A stretch of 64,000 bases of DNA from assembly GCA_002070955.1 (NCBI GenBank), contig MWEK01000004.1, positions 62,001-126,000 of the forward strand. The letters are read 5' to 3'. A program made the position numbers and the translations under genes. How positions within the stretch are numbered: the first letter of the stretch is position 1; every line of letters begins with the position of its first letter. This DNA is from Planctomycetes bacterium ADurb.Bin069. Lineage in GTDB: Bacteria > Planctomycetota > UBA8108 > UBA8890 > UBA8898. Positions 1 to 9,556 of the stretch are shown here, in pieces. A model generated the notes under the pieces. That model was not told the DNA's origin. It was given only the letters and a program-made list of their open reading frames with translations, and ran no database searches.

Positions 1-2112
1 TTCTACGTGCCCGCCGCGATCGCCATGGACGGCGAGGTCTACGACAACGTGCGCATCCGCTATCGCGGCGGTTCGGTGCGCAGCCACCCCAAGAAGTTCT
101 ACAAGCTCAAGTTCAACCGCGGCCGGCGCTGGAACGGGCAGCGGACGATCAACCTCAACGCCGAGTATCCGGACTACTCGCGCATTCGCACGCACATCGC
201 CCACACGCTGTTCGCCGAGGCCGGCGTGCTGGCCTCCATGTCCGATTTTTACCGCCTCTATTTGAACGGCTCGTACCAAGGGGTCTACCTCGCCGTGGAG
301 GATCCCGAGGAGCCTTATCTCGCCCGCCAGGGCCGCGACGACGGCGGCAACCTCTACAAATGTTATTCCACCGACGAGATGAAGGGCTCCGTGGCCGAGT
401 TCTATTCTTACGCGATCTACCGCAAGCAGAGCAACCAGGAGGGCGACCGCGACGACCTGATCGAGTTCATTACGAGCATGAACCAACTGCCTCAGAGCCG
501 CCTCGAGGCCTACATCGAGGATCATGTGGAGGTCGACCGCGCGCTGGCCTATATCGCCATGAACTCGGTGCTCGGGAACCGCGACTGGGGCCACAAGAAC
601 CACTACCTGTTCCACGACCTGAAGACGGGCAAGTGGGAGTTCGCGGTTTGGGATGTGGATCTCGTGATGGGCAAGGACTGGGATCCCAACTGCACGGGAG
701 TCGGCGGCGCGCCCTGCGGCGGCGTCTTCTGCCACCAAGGGGGCTACATGCACGATATCGTCGGGGCGGGGGCGTTCCTCCTGGTGGCCGGGTTCATCAT
801 CTCCGTTCCGAAGTTCAGCGCCCGCTACCAGGAGATCCTGGGGAACCTCCTCCAGGAGCTCTTCCCCTCCCAGCGCATGCTCCCCTGGATCGATGCCCTG
901 TACTCGTACCTGGGGCCCGGCGTCGTCGAGGAGATCACGAAGTTCAGAACTCATTGGTGCCAGATGACCGAGACCCAATACTGGGGGCAGCAAGAGGCGC
1001 TCAAGCGTTGGGTGCCGCTGCGCACCGCCTATATCTCCTCCCAGATCGCGACGCCCGTGAGCGACGTGGCCTGCGCGGCGGGCCCCGCGAACTCCATCGC
1101 GGTGACGTGGACGCCCGCGGCCGGCTACAGCCGCATCAGAGTGCTCGTCGACGGCAAGATTACGGCCACGCTGGGCGGCGCCGCGTCGAGCTTCATGACG
1201 GCGCCGCTCAAGCGGGGCGCCCACGAGATCTGCGTCATCGGCGTGAACACGATGGGCAGGCAGAGCGCGCCGCGCTGCTGCGGCCTGACGCTGGATGGGC
1301 TCGCGCCGCCGGCGAAGCTCGCCGCCGCGCTCGCCGGCGCCGAAGGACGGCCGGCGTTGCGCGTGACCTGGGAGAACGCGGATGCCTACGCCGCCGTCAA
1401 CGTCTATCTCGACCGGGGCGACGGCTTCGTCCCGGCCGCGACCGCGGAGGGCGATGCCACCGAGGCGCTCCTGGAGCTGGGCGATGCCGCGGGGTTGACG
1501 GAGGTCGCCATCGGAGTGGAAGGCGTCGGCGACGGCGCCACGAGCGCCATGACCAGTCTTGTCGCGCCGGTGGAGGGCCCGCCGGTCAACGTCGTCGTCT
1601 GTCTGCGCGAGGGCGGCGGGCGCGGCGTGCGCATCTTCTACGACCCCGGGGAGATCCCCGGCGGCGCCTGGGACGCCATCGAGGTTCTCGCGAACGGCGC
1701 GCCCGTGGCCCGGTTCGATCCCGCGCAGTCGCCCCAGTCCTTCGTCTTCGAAGCGGACGGGAGCCTGGCGGGGCGCGTCATCTTCGCGCTGCGCGGCGCC
1801 TGGCGGGGGATCGTCTCGGCCGCGGGCGCCGAGTGCGAAATCGACCTGGGCGGCGGCGCGCTTTTCATCCGCGGCGATGTGAACCGCGACGGCGTCGTCA
1901 ACGTGAGCGATGCGGTGCGGCTTCTGCGCCAACTCTTTACGCAGGCGCCGCTTACCTGCGCCGACGCCGCCGACGTGAACGATGATGGGCGGCTGGATCT
2001 GGCCGACGCGGCGGCGCTCCTCGAGTGGCTTTTCACGGGAGGCGGCCCTCCGGCGCCGCCATTTCCCGAGGAGGGCGTCGATCCTACGCCCGATGACCTG
2101 GGCTGCGAGTGA
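1..2112 (+). CDS. CotH kinase family protein with dockerin-like C-terminus (5' partial)
   Basis: The reading frame is open from base 1, so the N-terminus and any signal peptide lie outside the window. Roughly residues 1-345 of the fragment match the CotH kinase fold: a GGSVRSHPKKFYKLKF stretch near the start, GHKNHYLFHDLKTGKWEF around residues 198-215, and a WDVDLVMGKDWD motif near 217 that matches the metal-binding part of the family. CotH proteins are atypical protein kinases of spores and bacterial surfaces. Two fibronectin-III-like segments follow (about 355-520) and then a further beta-rich stretch. The last 80 residues hold two Ca-binding-loop repeats (GDVNRDGVVNVSDA and ADVNDDGRLDLADA) and a Pro-rich/Cys tail. 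The same tail type ends the next gene, so both products are probably exported and handled alike; that is inference. The family call is firm; the substrate is unknown. Confidence 0.85.
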   Translation, partial: FYVPAAIAMDGEVYDNVRIRYRGGSVRSHPKKFYKLKFNRGRRWNGQRTINLNAEYPDYSRIRTHIAHTLFAEAGVLASMSDFYRLYLNGSYQGVYLAVEDPEEPYLARQGRDDGGNLYKCYSTDEMKGSVAEFYSYAIYRKQSNQEGDRDDLIEFITSMNQLPQSRLEAYIEDHVEVDRALAYIAMNSVLGNRDWGHKNHYLFHDLKTGKWEFAVWDVDLVMGKDWDPNCTGVGGAPCGGVFCHQGGYMHDIVGAGAFLLVAGFIISVPKFSARYQEILGNLLQELFPSQRMLPWIDALYSYLGPGVVEEITKFRTHWCQMTETQYWGQQEALKRWVPLRTAYISSQIATPVSDVACAAGPANSIAVTWTPAAGYSRIRVLVDGKITATLGGAASSFMTAPLKRGAHEICVIGVNTMGRQSAPRCCGLTLDGLAPPAKLAAALAGAEGRPALRVTWENADAYAAVNVYLDRGDGFVPAATAEGDATEALLELGDAAGLTEVAIGVEGVGDGATSAMTSLVAPVEGPPVNVVVCLREGGGRGVRIFYDPGEIPGGAWDAIEVLANGAPVARFDPAQSPQSFVFEADGSLAGRVIFALRGAWRGIVSAAGAECEIDLGGGALFIRGDVNRDGVVNVSDAVRLLRQLFTQAPLTCADAADVNDDGRLDLADAAALLEWLFTGGGPPAPPFPEEGVDPTPDDLGCE

Positions 2113-2274
2113 TTTTAATGTGCGGAGGACGACGCCTGCTCCGGCGGGCGCCGGACACCGCGCCGCGATTGGCGATTTTTGGGCTTGTATTTCATCGGCG
2201 TTTTTGGTACTTTGGATATTGGTCGTTGCAGTTTCGTTTGTTGTTTTCTTTTCTCCCAGAAACGAGGTGTTGGT

Positions 2275-5200
2275 ATGAACCCATCCACAACCAGGTTAGT
2301 TGTCCTGCTTTTGCTTGGCGCGATGTTCGCATCGGTCCAAGCCGGCGAGGCCGACCCGGCACGGGTCGTCATCTACACCGGCCAGACGGGCTGGATCGGC
2401 AAGGCCGACGCCGATGTCCAAGCCCAAATCTGCGTCAACAAACTCAATGCGTGGGGTATCCCGAACAAGTGGTTTCAAGTTGCGACTGACAAGCCCGCGC
2501 TCGCCGATTGGATGACGGAGAAAACGGGCAACGGGGAAGTGGACGTCTTGATCCTTTACGGCGTCTTCCCCGAGACGATCTATCCCGCCGGGAACGCCAT
2601 GACCAACGGCTCCATCGCGGAGCTTTTCATCGAATCCACCGACGGCGACATGATTATCAACCACGGCGATGCCATGTTCTACGTGACGGGCGCCGGCGCG
2701 AACAACGGGTACGCCGGGCTCGAGAACATGATGGACACCGTCGGCATCACCCAGATGGCCGACAACACGCCCATGAAGATCACGGCGGCCGGGAAGGCCA
2801 TCGCGTCGAGCCTGACTCCGTTCTGGAGCGACCGCATGTTCTTCCCCGCGCAGTTCAAGGGCGAGTGGTTCGTCGAGGCGGCGCTCGGCGTGAATTACAC
2901 CGGTGCGGCCGTGGAGCCCGCGATCGTCCGCGACGGCAACCGCGGCCGCCTGATGATGTGCTTCCAGACCAACGGCGAGCCGTGGAACCCGAAGGGCGCG
3001 GTGGCGGCCGAGGTTTGCGCCTGGGTCTGCAACGTTCACCGCGGCGCCCCCGTCAGCGTGGGCGTCCGAGCCGTCAACGCCATGCGGGCCGAAATCCCGC
3101 GACTGACCGGCGGCGGGAGGACGGACCCCACGGCGGTGGCTTGGGCGGGGGAACCTCTCGAGGTCACCGTCGATCTCCTCGAGGCGACGGGCAGCGGGAC
3201 CACCGCGACCGGCGACGTGACGGTGAACCTCGGCTCCAGCTCCGCGACGGGGAGGTTCGACACTTCCGCGGGCGGCAGCTTCGACGGGTCGGTGACGTCC
3301 GTCGTCATCCCGGCAGGCTCGACCTGTGTCGACGTCTACTACCTGGACCGCGCGGGCGGCACCCATACCTTGACCGCCGCCGCGGCCGGCCTCTCGGTGG
3401 GCTCGCGGCAGGTGAAGCTGTTTGCGCGCAGCTACGCGCCGGGCGGCCAGGTGGCGTTCTACACCGCCAGGGCAAGCTGGTGCACCCCCGAGGTCGCCTA
3501 CGCGCAGTCCCAGATCGCCATGGCGAAGCTGAACATCCTCGGAATCACGAGCACCATTTTCCCGACCCTCGCCGACGAGGCCGCTCTCGCGGCCTGGATG
3601 ACGGCGCGCACCGGCAACGGCGAACTGGACGTGCTCGTTCTCTTCGGAGCCGTTCCGCCCAGCATCTATCCGGGCAGCAACGCGCAGCCGGACGGATCCG
3701 TCGCGGAGTTGTTCATCGAGTCGACGGACGGCGACGCGATCATCAATCACGGCGATGCCTTCTGGTACGTGAGCGCTCCGAACAACACTTATGCTGGGCT
3801 GCAGCACCTGACCGATCTCCCGCTCTTCAACCAGAACCCCGGGGCCGTCGCCGCGGTGGTGACGCCGCTGGGCGAGCTGATCGCGCCGAGCCTCGTCAAT
3901 TTCACCGCCGACCGGCCCTTCGCGCTGGACATGCTCCTTAACAACTGGCTCGTAGAGGCGGCGCTGGCGACGGATGCGACCGGCAAGCGGGCGGATCCTG
4001 TGTGCATCCGCGACGGAGACCGCGGGCGGATCATCCCCGTGATGCAGCGGAACGACAACAGCCTCCCGAAGGGCGCGGTGGCGGCGGATATCATCTCCGT
4101 CCTCCACGGCTACGCTCCGGCGGAGCCCGTTCAGTTCGGCATCGCGGGGCGGTCGCTGGGCGGCGCCGCCGAGCCCCTCAGGTTCAAGGCGCAGGTGCAA
4201 GGTCTCACCGGCAGCCCGACCAGAGCGCCGGCGGACACGGTGGTGGCTTTGAACTCGGACTCGCCGACCGGCAGGTTCGACATCGCCGTGAACGGCGCCT
4301 TCAACGGCTCGGTGACTTCCCTGCTGTTGCCCGCGGGCACGAAGGAAATGGTGTTCTACTACAAGGACACGGCGGACGGCGAGCACGTGCTGACGGCGTC
4401 GGCGGCGGGATTCACGCCGGCGACGAAGAATGTGAAGCTCTTCCCGAAGACCGCCAAGCCGGCGGGCGAGGTGGCGATTTACACCGGCGCGACGTGGTGG
4501 TTCGACAAGGGCTTTGCCGATGCCGAGGCCGACATTTTCGCCGCCAGGCTGGCGGATGCGGGAATCACGGTGACGCTGTTCCGCAACTTCGCCGACCAGC
4601 TCGCGCTGGCTGATTGGGTGAGCGCCAGGACGGACAACGGGAAGGTGGATGTCCTGATTCTCTACGGCGTTTTCCCGCGGTCGATCTACCCCACCAGCGG
4701 CGCGTTTACGGACGGCACCATCGCCGAGCTTTTCATCGAATCGACGGACGGCGACACGATCATCAACAGCGGCGACTGGATGTTCTACTGCGATGCCGAC
4801 GAAGGCCCGGGTGCCCCGCGTTACAACAACGGAGCGGCCGGCCTCCAGAGCATGATGGACACCCCCGGCATCGGCATGTCGGCGGACAACACGCCGGTTT
4901 GGGTCACGGAGCGCGGCAAGGCCATCGCGCCCAGCATGCGGAGCTTCCTGACCGATCGGCCGTTCTTCCCGGAGCAGTTCGGGGGCGAGTGGTACGTCGA
5001 GGCCGGAATCGCCTGGGACGCCTCTGGCACGCGCGTCGAGCCGGCGGTGGTGCGCGACGGGAACCGCGGGCGGCTGGTGGCGCTCCTGCAGACCAACTGC
5101 ATCGATGCCAACCAGCCCCGGGAGCCGAAGGGCTCCGCGGCGGCCGAGATCGTCGCTTGGATCATGGACATCGAGCTCAAGCCGGTGAAGCTCGGAATCG

Positions 5201-7035
5201 GCAACGAAGGCGGCGCCGCCGTTGCCTTCGCCCGCGATCCGGTGAAACTCACGGTCAATCTTCTGGACGCGACAAACGTTCCCACGCCGGCGGCGGCCGC
5301 TGTCACCGCCAATCTGGCGAGCAACGTCCCCGGCGCCTTCGATTTTGACAAGCACGGCAACTTCGACGGGTCGGTGACGTCCGTGACGTTCCCCGCGGGC
5401 ACGGCTTCCGCGACGGTGTATTTCCGGCCGAGAGTGGCGGGAACGGCCACCGTCTCGGCGACCGATGCCGGCGCCGTCCTGGGCGGAGGGGACCTGGCGG
5501 TGAAGGTTTACGAGAGTCCGGTTCTCCAGCCGGGCTCCGTGGCGATCTATACCGGCACCGTCGGCTGGACCTCCAAACCTGATGCGGACGCTCAGGCGGA
5601 GATCTGCGTCGACCGATTGAATGCCGCCGGCATTCCCAACACGTGGTATCCCAACTTCGGCGACGAGTTGGCGGTGGCGGATTGGGTCAGCGACGCCACG
5701 AACAACGGGAAGGTGGACGTCCTCGTTCTGTACGGGTCTCTCCCGCACACGATTTATCCCTTCCCCGGCAACCCGATGATGGACGGCTCCCTGGTGGAGC
5801 TCTTCATCGAGTCTCTCGACGGCGATTTGGTCATCAACCACGCCGACTGGATCTTCTACGTGTCCAGCGCGGGGTGCTGCAACGGGCAGGAAGCCCTCGA
5901 GTTCCTGATGGACAGGCCGTCCTGGACTTTCCCGCTGTGGGGCGACGACATTCAGATGTACGTCACCGAGGAGGGCGCCGAGATCGCTCCGAGCCTGAAG
6001 CCCTTCTGGAGCGACCGCGCGTTCCGGATTCCCGATCTGTGGGACGAGTGGTCCGTGGAAGCGGCGCTCGCGCGGGACGCCTTCGGCACCCGCGCGGACC
6101 CGGTCATTGTGCGCGACGGCCCCCGCGGGCGCCTGGCGCCGGTGTTCCAGGCGGCCAACCAGCCCGACCCGAAGGGCGCCGTGGCCGCCGAAATCATCAC
6201 CTGGATCATGGACACGATCATTGTCGACACCGTCCCGGTGGCCGCCATCGCGGCGGCCCCGCTGGCGGGCAAGGCGCCGCTCGAGGTGGCGTTCAGCGCG
6301 GCGGGATCGATCCATGACGGCGCCGTTGCGACGTACTCCTGGAATTTCGGCGACGGCGGGACGGCCGAGGGCATGGAAGTGGTCCACACCTACACGGGGG
6401 TGGGCACTTACGTCGCCACGGTCACGGTGACCGACGACATGGGCGACACGGGCACGGCCAGCGTGACGATCACGGCCGACCTGGCGCCGGTGGCGGTCAT
6501 CTCGGCGGCGCCGCTGGCGGGCCGGGCGCCCCTGGAGGTGAGCTTCAGCGCGGCCGGGTCCACCGACGACGGCACGATCGAGAAGTACGCCTGGGACTTC
6601 GGCGACGGCGAGACGGCCGAAGGCGTCGAGGTCAGCCACACCTACGCGGCCGGGGGCGAGTACACCGTCGTGCTGACGGTGACCGACAACTTCGGCAACA
6701 CCGGCACGGCCAGCGTGGAGATCGCCGTCGAGCCGGCGGGCACGCGTTTCAAGCGCGGCGACACCAACGCCGACGGCACGGTCGACCTCGCCGATGCGAT
6801 CTGCACGCTCGGGTACCTCTTCGGCCCGGCGAGCGACCCCTGCAAGGCGAAGGTCGCGAACTGCCTCGATGCGGCGGATGCCAACGACGATGGCGCCATC
6901 GACCTCGCGGATGCGATCAAGGTCTTGAGCCATCTCTTCGGAGATGGTGGACCGCTCCCGGAACCCTTTGCGGCGTGCGGTCTCGATCCGACCGACGACG
7001 CGATCGGGTGCGAGGTCTTCCCGGCTTGCCGATAG
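2275..7035 (+). CDS. Large exported protein: four copies of an unnamed domain, two PKD domains, dockerin-like tail
   Basis: The product is 1586 residues. I chose ATG 2275 because GAGGT lies 6 bases upstream and a signal peptide follows (MNPSTTRL, then a Leu-rich core ending SVQAGEA). Four homologous domains of about 220-235 residues start near residues 32, 393, 733 and 1089. Each opens with a strand such as VVIYTG, contains ELFIESTDGD followed by an INHGD-like motif, and ends with an IVRDGNRGR-type motif and KGAVAAEI. The first three are each followed by a roughly 110-130 residue beta-sandwich segment containing SVTSVVIPAG-like text. Two PKD domains (about 1320-1401 and 1404-1487, NFGDGG and DFGDGE motifs) and a dockerin-like pair (GDTNADGTVDLADA, DANDDGAIDLADA) complete it. 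I do not recognise the repeated domain; the alternating fold looks Rossmann-like, which is a guess. Likely surface or secreted, ligand unknown. Confidence 0.8.
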   Translation: MNPSTTRLVVLLLLGAMFASVQAGEADPARVVIYTGQTGWIGKADADVQAQICVNKLNAWGIPNKWFQVATDKPALADWMTEKTGNGEVDVLILYGVFPETIYPAGNAMTNGSIAELFIESTDGDMIINHGDAMFYVTGAGANNGYAGLENMMDTVGITQMADNTPMKITAAGKAIASSLTPFWSDRMFFPAQFKGEWFVEAALGVNYTGAAVEPAIVRDGNRGRLMMCFQTNGEPWNPKGAVAAEVCAWVCNVHRGAPVSVGVRAVNAMRAEIPRLTGGGRTDPTAVAWAGEPLEVTVDLLEATGSGTTATGDVTVNLGSSSATGRFDTSAGGSFDGSVTSVVIPAGSTCVDVYYLDRAGGTHTLTAAAAGLSVGSRQVKLFARSYAPGGQVAFYTARASWCTPEVAYAQSQIAMAKLNILGITSTIFPTLADEAALAAWMTARTGNGELDVLVLFGAVPPSIYPGSNAQPDGSVAELFIESTDGDAIINHGDAFWYVSAPNNTYAGLQHLTDLPLFNQNPGAVAAVVTPLGELIAPSLVNFTADRPFALDMLLNNWLVEAALATDATGKRADPVCIRDGDRGRIIPVMQRNDNSLPKGAVAADIISVLHGYAPAEPVQFGIAGRSLGGAAEPLRFKAQVQGLTGSPTRAPADTVVALNSDSPTGRFDIAVNGAFNGSVTSLLLPAGTKEMVFYYKDTADGEHVLTASAAGFTPATKNVKLFPKTAKPAGEVAIYTGATWWFDKGFADAEADIFAARLADAGITVTLFRNFADQLALADWVSARTDNGKVDVLILYGVFPRSIYPTSGAFTDGTIAELFIESTDGDTIINSGDWMFYCDADEGPGAPRYNNGAAGLQSMMDTPGIGMSADNTPVWVTERGKAIAPSMRSFLTDRPFFPEQFGGEWYVEAGIAWDASGTRVEPAVVRDGNRGRLVALLQTNCIDANQPREPKGSAAAEIVAWIMDIELKPVKLGIGNEGGAAVAFARDPVKLTVNLLDATNVPTPAAAAVTANLASNVPGAFDFDKHGNFDGSVTSVTFPAGTASATVYFRPRVAGTATVSATDAGAVLGGGDLAVKVYESPVLQPGSVAIYTGTVGWTSKPDADAQAEICVDRLNAAGIPNTWYPNFGDELAVADWVSDATNNGKVDVLVLYGSLPHTIYPFPGNPMMDGSLVELFIESLDGDLVINHADWIFYVSSAGCCNGQEALEFLMDRPSWTFPLWGDDIQMYVTEEGAEIAPSLKPFWSDRAFRIPDLWDEWSVEAALARDAFGTRADPVIVRDGPRGRLAPVFQAANQPDPKGAVAAEIITWIMDTIIVDTVPVAAIAAAPLAGKAPLEVAFSAAGSIHDGAVATYSWNFGDGGTAEGMEVVHTYTGVGTYVATVTVTDDMGDTGTASVTITADLAPVAVISAAPLAGRAPLEVSFSAAGSTDDGTIEKYAWDFGDGETAEGVEVSHTYAAGGEYTVVLTVTDNFGNTGTASVEIAVEPAGTRFKRGDTNADGTVDLADAICTLGYLFGPASDPCKAKVANCLDAADANDDGAIDLADAIKVLSHLFGDGGPLPEPFAACGLDPTDDAIGCEVFPACR

Positions 7036-7060
7036 CTCTTGCCGGCAGGCGACAAGCGAC

Positions 7061-7102
7061 CGGCGCGGGGCCGGGCACGATGCCCGGCCCTGCGCCGTTT
7101 TT
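7061..7102 (+). terminator. Intrinsic terminator
   Basis: A 17-base-pair stem (7061-7077 with 7081-7097, one G-T wobble) closes a three-base CGA loop and is followed at once by TTTTT at 7098-7102. It starts 25 bases after the stop codon of the four-repeat exported protein, so it should end that transcript. The gene on the other side is on the opposite strand and ends at 7155. Confidence 0.85.
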
Positions 7103-7154
7103 GGTATGCCCGGCGCCTCGCGAGGGCCGGCCCTTCCGCGGGGCGTGCCGCTCC

Positions 7155-9335
7155 TCACTCCAGGCCGATGGGTAGGATTCCCTTGAGCCGCTGCCTGAGC
7201 GCCGTGTAGCGCACGGAGGCGCTCAGGGTGTTGACGGCGATGCCCACGGCGCGCGCGCTCCCCAGGAGCACCACGAGCCTCCTGCCGCGGGTGATGGCGG
7301 TGTAGAGGAGATTGCGCTGGAGCATCATGTAGTGCTGGGTGTGGAGCGGGATGATCACCGCCGGGAACTCGCAGCCCTGGCTCTTGTGGATCGTGATGGC
7401 GTAAGCGGGCATCAGCTCGTCCAGGGCGTCGAAGGCGTAGACCACGGGGCGGCCGTCGAACTCGACGGTCGCCTCGCCCAGTTCCGTGTCGATGCGTTGG
7501 ATGTAGCCGATGTCGCCGTTGTAGACGTCCTTGTCGTAGTTGTTCTCGAGCTGCATGACCTTGTCCCCGACGCCGAAGGTCATGCCGTAACGCTCCGTGC
7601 CGCGGTCGGGCGCGGCCGGGTTGAGCTCCTTCTGCAGGAGGGCGTTCAGGGCGCGCGTTCCCAGCTCGCCGCGGGTCATGGGGGCGAGCACTTGGATGTC
7701 CCGCACCGGATCGCAGCCGAAGCGGGCGGGAATGCGCTCCTTGACCAGCCGCAGGAGCAGGCGCCGGCCCTCCTCGGGATCCTCGGCCGGAACGAAGTAG
7801 AAGTCCGAGAGGTGCTCGGGCGCCGCGAGCCTCGGCATGCGGCCCTGGTTGACGAGGTGGGCGCTGACGACGATGGCGCTGGCGCCGGACTGCCTGTAAA
7901 TCTCCGTGAGCCGCGCGACGGGGATCTGCCCCGACGCGATCATGTCCGCGAGAACCAGGCCGGGTCCCACGGAAGGGAGCTGGTCGACGTCGCCGACTAC
8001 GAGCAGCGCCGCGTTGGACGGCGCCGCCGAAAGGAGGCTGTGCATGAGGGGCAGATCGATCATGGACGCCTCGTCCAAGACGATCAGGCGCGTCTCGAGG
8101 GGATTCTCGCGGTTGCGGCGGAAGGAGCCCCTGACCGGGTCGGCCTCCAGCAGGCGGTGAACCGTCTTGGCCTCCATGGCGCAGGCCTCGCCGAGGCGCT
8201 TGGCGGCGCGGCCGGTCGGGGCGCAGAGCGTCACCGCGAGACGCTGGCGGCGGTACAGATCGACGATGGCCCGCACGATGGTCGTCTTGCCCACGCCGGG
8301 TCCGCCCGTCAGGATCATGACGGTCGAATGCGCGGCTCGAAGCACGGCGTCGCGCTGGCTCGGGGACAGCGCCAAGCCGATCGCGCGCTCGGTCCAAGCG
8401 ATGGCGCTCTTCGGGTCGCGCAGCCGCAGGGGATGGGGGCGCCGCGCGCATTCGAGCAGCATGCGCGCGACGCCGTTCTCCATATGCCAGAGCTGCGCCA
8501 GGTACACCCACGCGGCGCCGTCGACCGTCTCCCTGAGCACCGCGCCGGCCGCGCGTTCCTCGACGAGGGCTTCCGCGAGGCGCTCGGCGGGAATGTCGAG
8601 CAGATCGCGCGCGCGGGTCAGGAGATCCTGCTCCGGGTAGGCGACGTGGCCCTCGCCGACGAGCTCGCCCAGCGTGTAGCGCAGGCCGGCTCGGGCGCGT
8701 GCCGGCGAGTGGCGGTCGATGCCGAGCCGCTGGGCGATCTTATCGGCGGTGGCAAAACCGATGCCGCGCACGTCATCGGCGAGGCGGTACGGATTGGCGC
8801 GGATGATGCCCACCGCGGCGTCGCCGTAAGTGCGGTGGATTCTGGCGGCGCGCTCCGGGCCGACGCCGTGGTCGAAGAGAAAGAGCATGATGGAGCGGAC
8901 CGCCTTCTGCGCGTTCCAGGAAGCGACGATGGCCTCCTTGCGCTTCGGACCGATGCCGCGGCACGTCGCGAGAGTTTCGGGCTCGTGCTCGATGATGTCG
9001 AAGACGCGGGCGCCGAAGGCGGCGACCAGGCGCGCCGCGTATTCGGGCCCGATTCCGCGCACCAGCCCCGACGCGAGGTAGCGCCGGATTCCGTCCGCGG
9101 TGGTGGGCGGCGTCGCTTGGAGCGTTTCGGCCTTGAACTGCATGCCGTACTTGGGGTCGATGGACCAGCGGCCGCGGGCCTCGACGAATTCCCCGACGTT
9201 GACCACGGGGAGCGTGCCGACGACGGTGACGAGCTCGCGGCGTCCCGGCGTCTTCACCTGCAGCACGGAGAACCCGCTCTCCGGGTTGTGGAAGGTGATG
9301 CGCTCGAGTGTGCCCGAGAGGGTTTGCTGATCCAT
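7155..9335 (-). CDS. recD2: RecD2-type ATP-dependent DNA helicase
   Basis: This 726-residue protein has the usual length and order of the RecD2 (RecD/TraA) family: an N-terminal OB-like domain (FHNPESGFSVLQV), helix-hairpin-helix segments, then a superfamily 1B helicase core. Walker A is GGPGVGKTT at about residue 345, Walker B is VLDEASMID near 421, and the C-terminal motifs are HKSQGCEF near 650 and LYTAITRGRRLVVLLG. These enzymes unwind DNA 5'-3' and act in repair independently of RecBC; that role is from the family. The gene stands alone between two plus-strand genes. A TATCAT -10-like box lies just upstream on the minus strand (9347-9352) but its -35 is poor. Confidence 0.93.
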   Translation of the reverse strand: MDQQTLSGTLERITFHNPESGFSVLQVKTPGRRELVTVVGTLPVVNVGEFVEARGRWSIDPKYGMQFKAETLQATPPTTADGIRRYLASGLVRGIGPEYAARLVAAFGARVFDIIEHEPETLATCRGIGPKRKEAIVASWNAQKAVRSIMLFLFDHGVGPERAARIHRTYGDAAVGIIRANPYRLADDVRGIGFATADKIAQRLGIDRHSPARARAGLRYTLGELVGEGHVAYPEQDLLTRARDLLDIPAERLAEALVEERAAGAVLRETVDGAAWVYLAQLWHMENGVARMLLECARRPHPLRLRDPKSAIAWTERAIGLALSPSQRDAVLRAAHSTVMILTGGPGVGKTTIVRAIVDLYRRQRLAVTLCAPTGRAAKRLGEACAMEAKTVHRLLEADPVRGSFRRNRENPLETRLIVLDEASMIDLPLMHSLLSAAPSNAALLVVGDVDQLPSVGPGLVLADMIASGQIPVARLTEIYRQSGASAIVVSAHLVNQGRMPRLAAPEHLSDFYFVPAEDPEEGRRLLLRLVKERIPARFGCDPVRDIQVLAPMTRGELGTRALNALLQKELNPAAPDRGTERYGMTFGVGDKVMQLENNYDKDVYNGDIGYIQRIDTELGEATVEFDGRPVVYAFDALDELMPAYAITIHKSQGCEFPAVIIPLHTQHYMMLQRNLLYTAITRGRRLVVLLGSARAVGIAVNTLSASVRYTALRQRLKGILPIGLE

Positions 9336-9419
9336 GGCTCGCGGCCATGATAGCCCCGCGGGCCGGGACGAGAAAGGCGGCGGCGCGGCCGCCCGCGCCG
9401 GAATCGCGGCCTTACGGCA

Positions 9420-9447
9420 TTGACGCCCGCGCGCGTTTCGTGATAAT
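9420..9447 (+). promoter_or_regulatory. Sigma-70-like promoter for the histone H1-like gene
   Basis: TTGACG (9420-9425), a 16-base spacer and GATAAT (9442-9447) give five of six matches at both boxes. Transcription would start near 9454, leaving a leader of about 100 bases before the start codon at 9557. A near-consensus promoter fits an abundant nucleoid protein. The call rests on sequence match alone. Confidence 0.6.
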
Positions 9448-9556
9448 AGTACGACTGCGGCCGTTGCCGGCGGCGGATCCTGCGCGCACGGATGCGTGTG
9501 AGGCCGCGCCGGGCCGGGCCGCGCAGCGGTAGGCGGAGAAGAAGAAAGGCACAGAC

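Noticed and set aside
2179..2274. Longer N-terminus for the four-repeat protein
   Set aside because: The extra residues have no ribosome site and precede a normal signal peptide that starts at ATG 2275 with GAGGT upstream.
2296..8511. A 2071-codon minus-strand open frame across the four-repeat protein and part of recD2
   Set aside because: It is antisense to two clear genes and low-complexity; no start signal or domain is visible.
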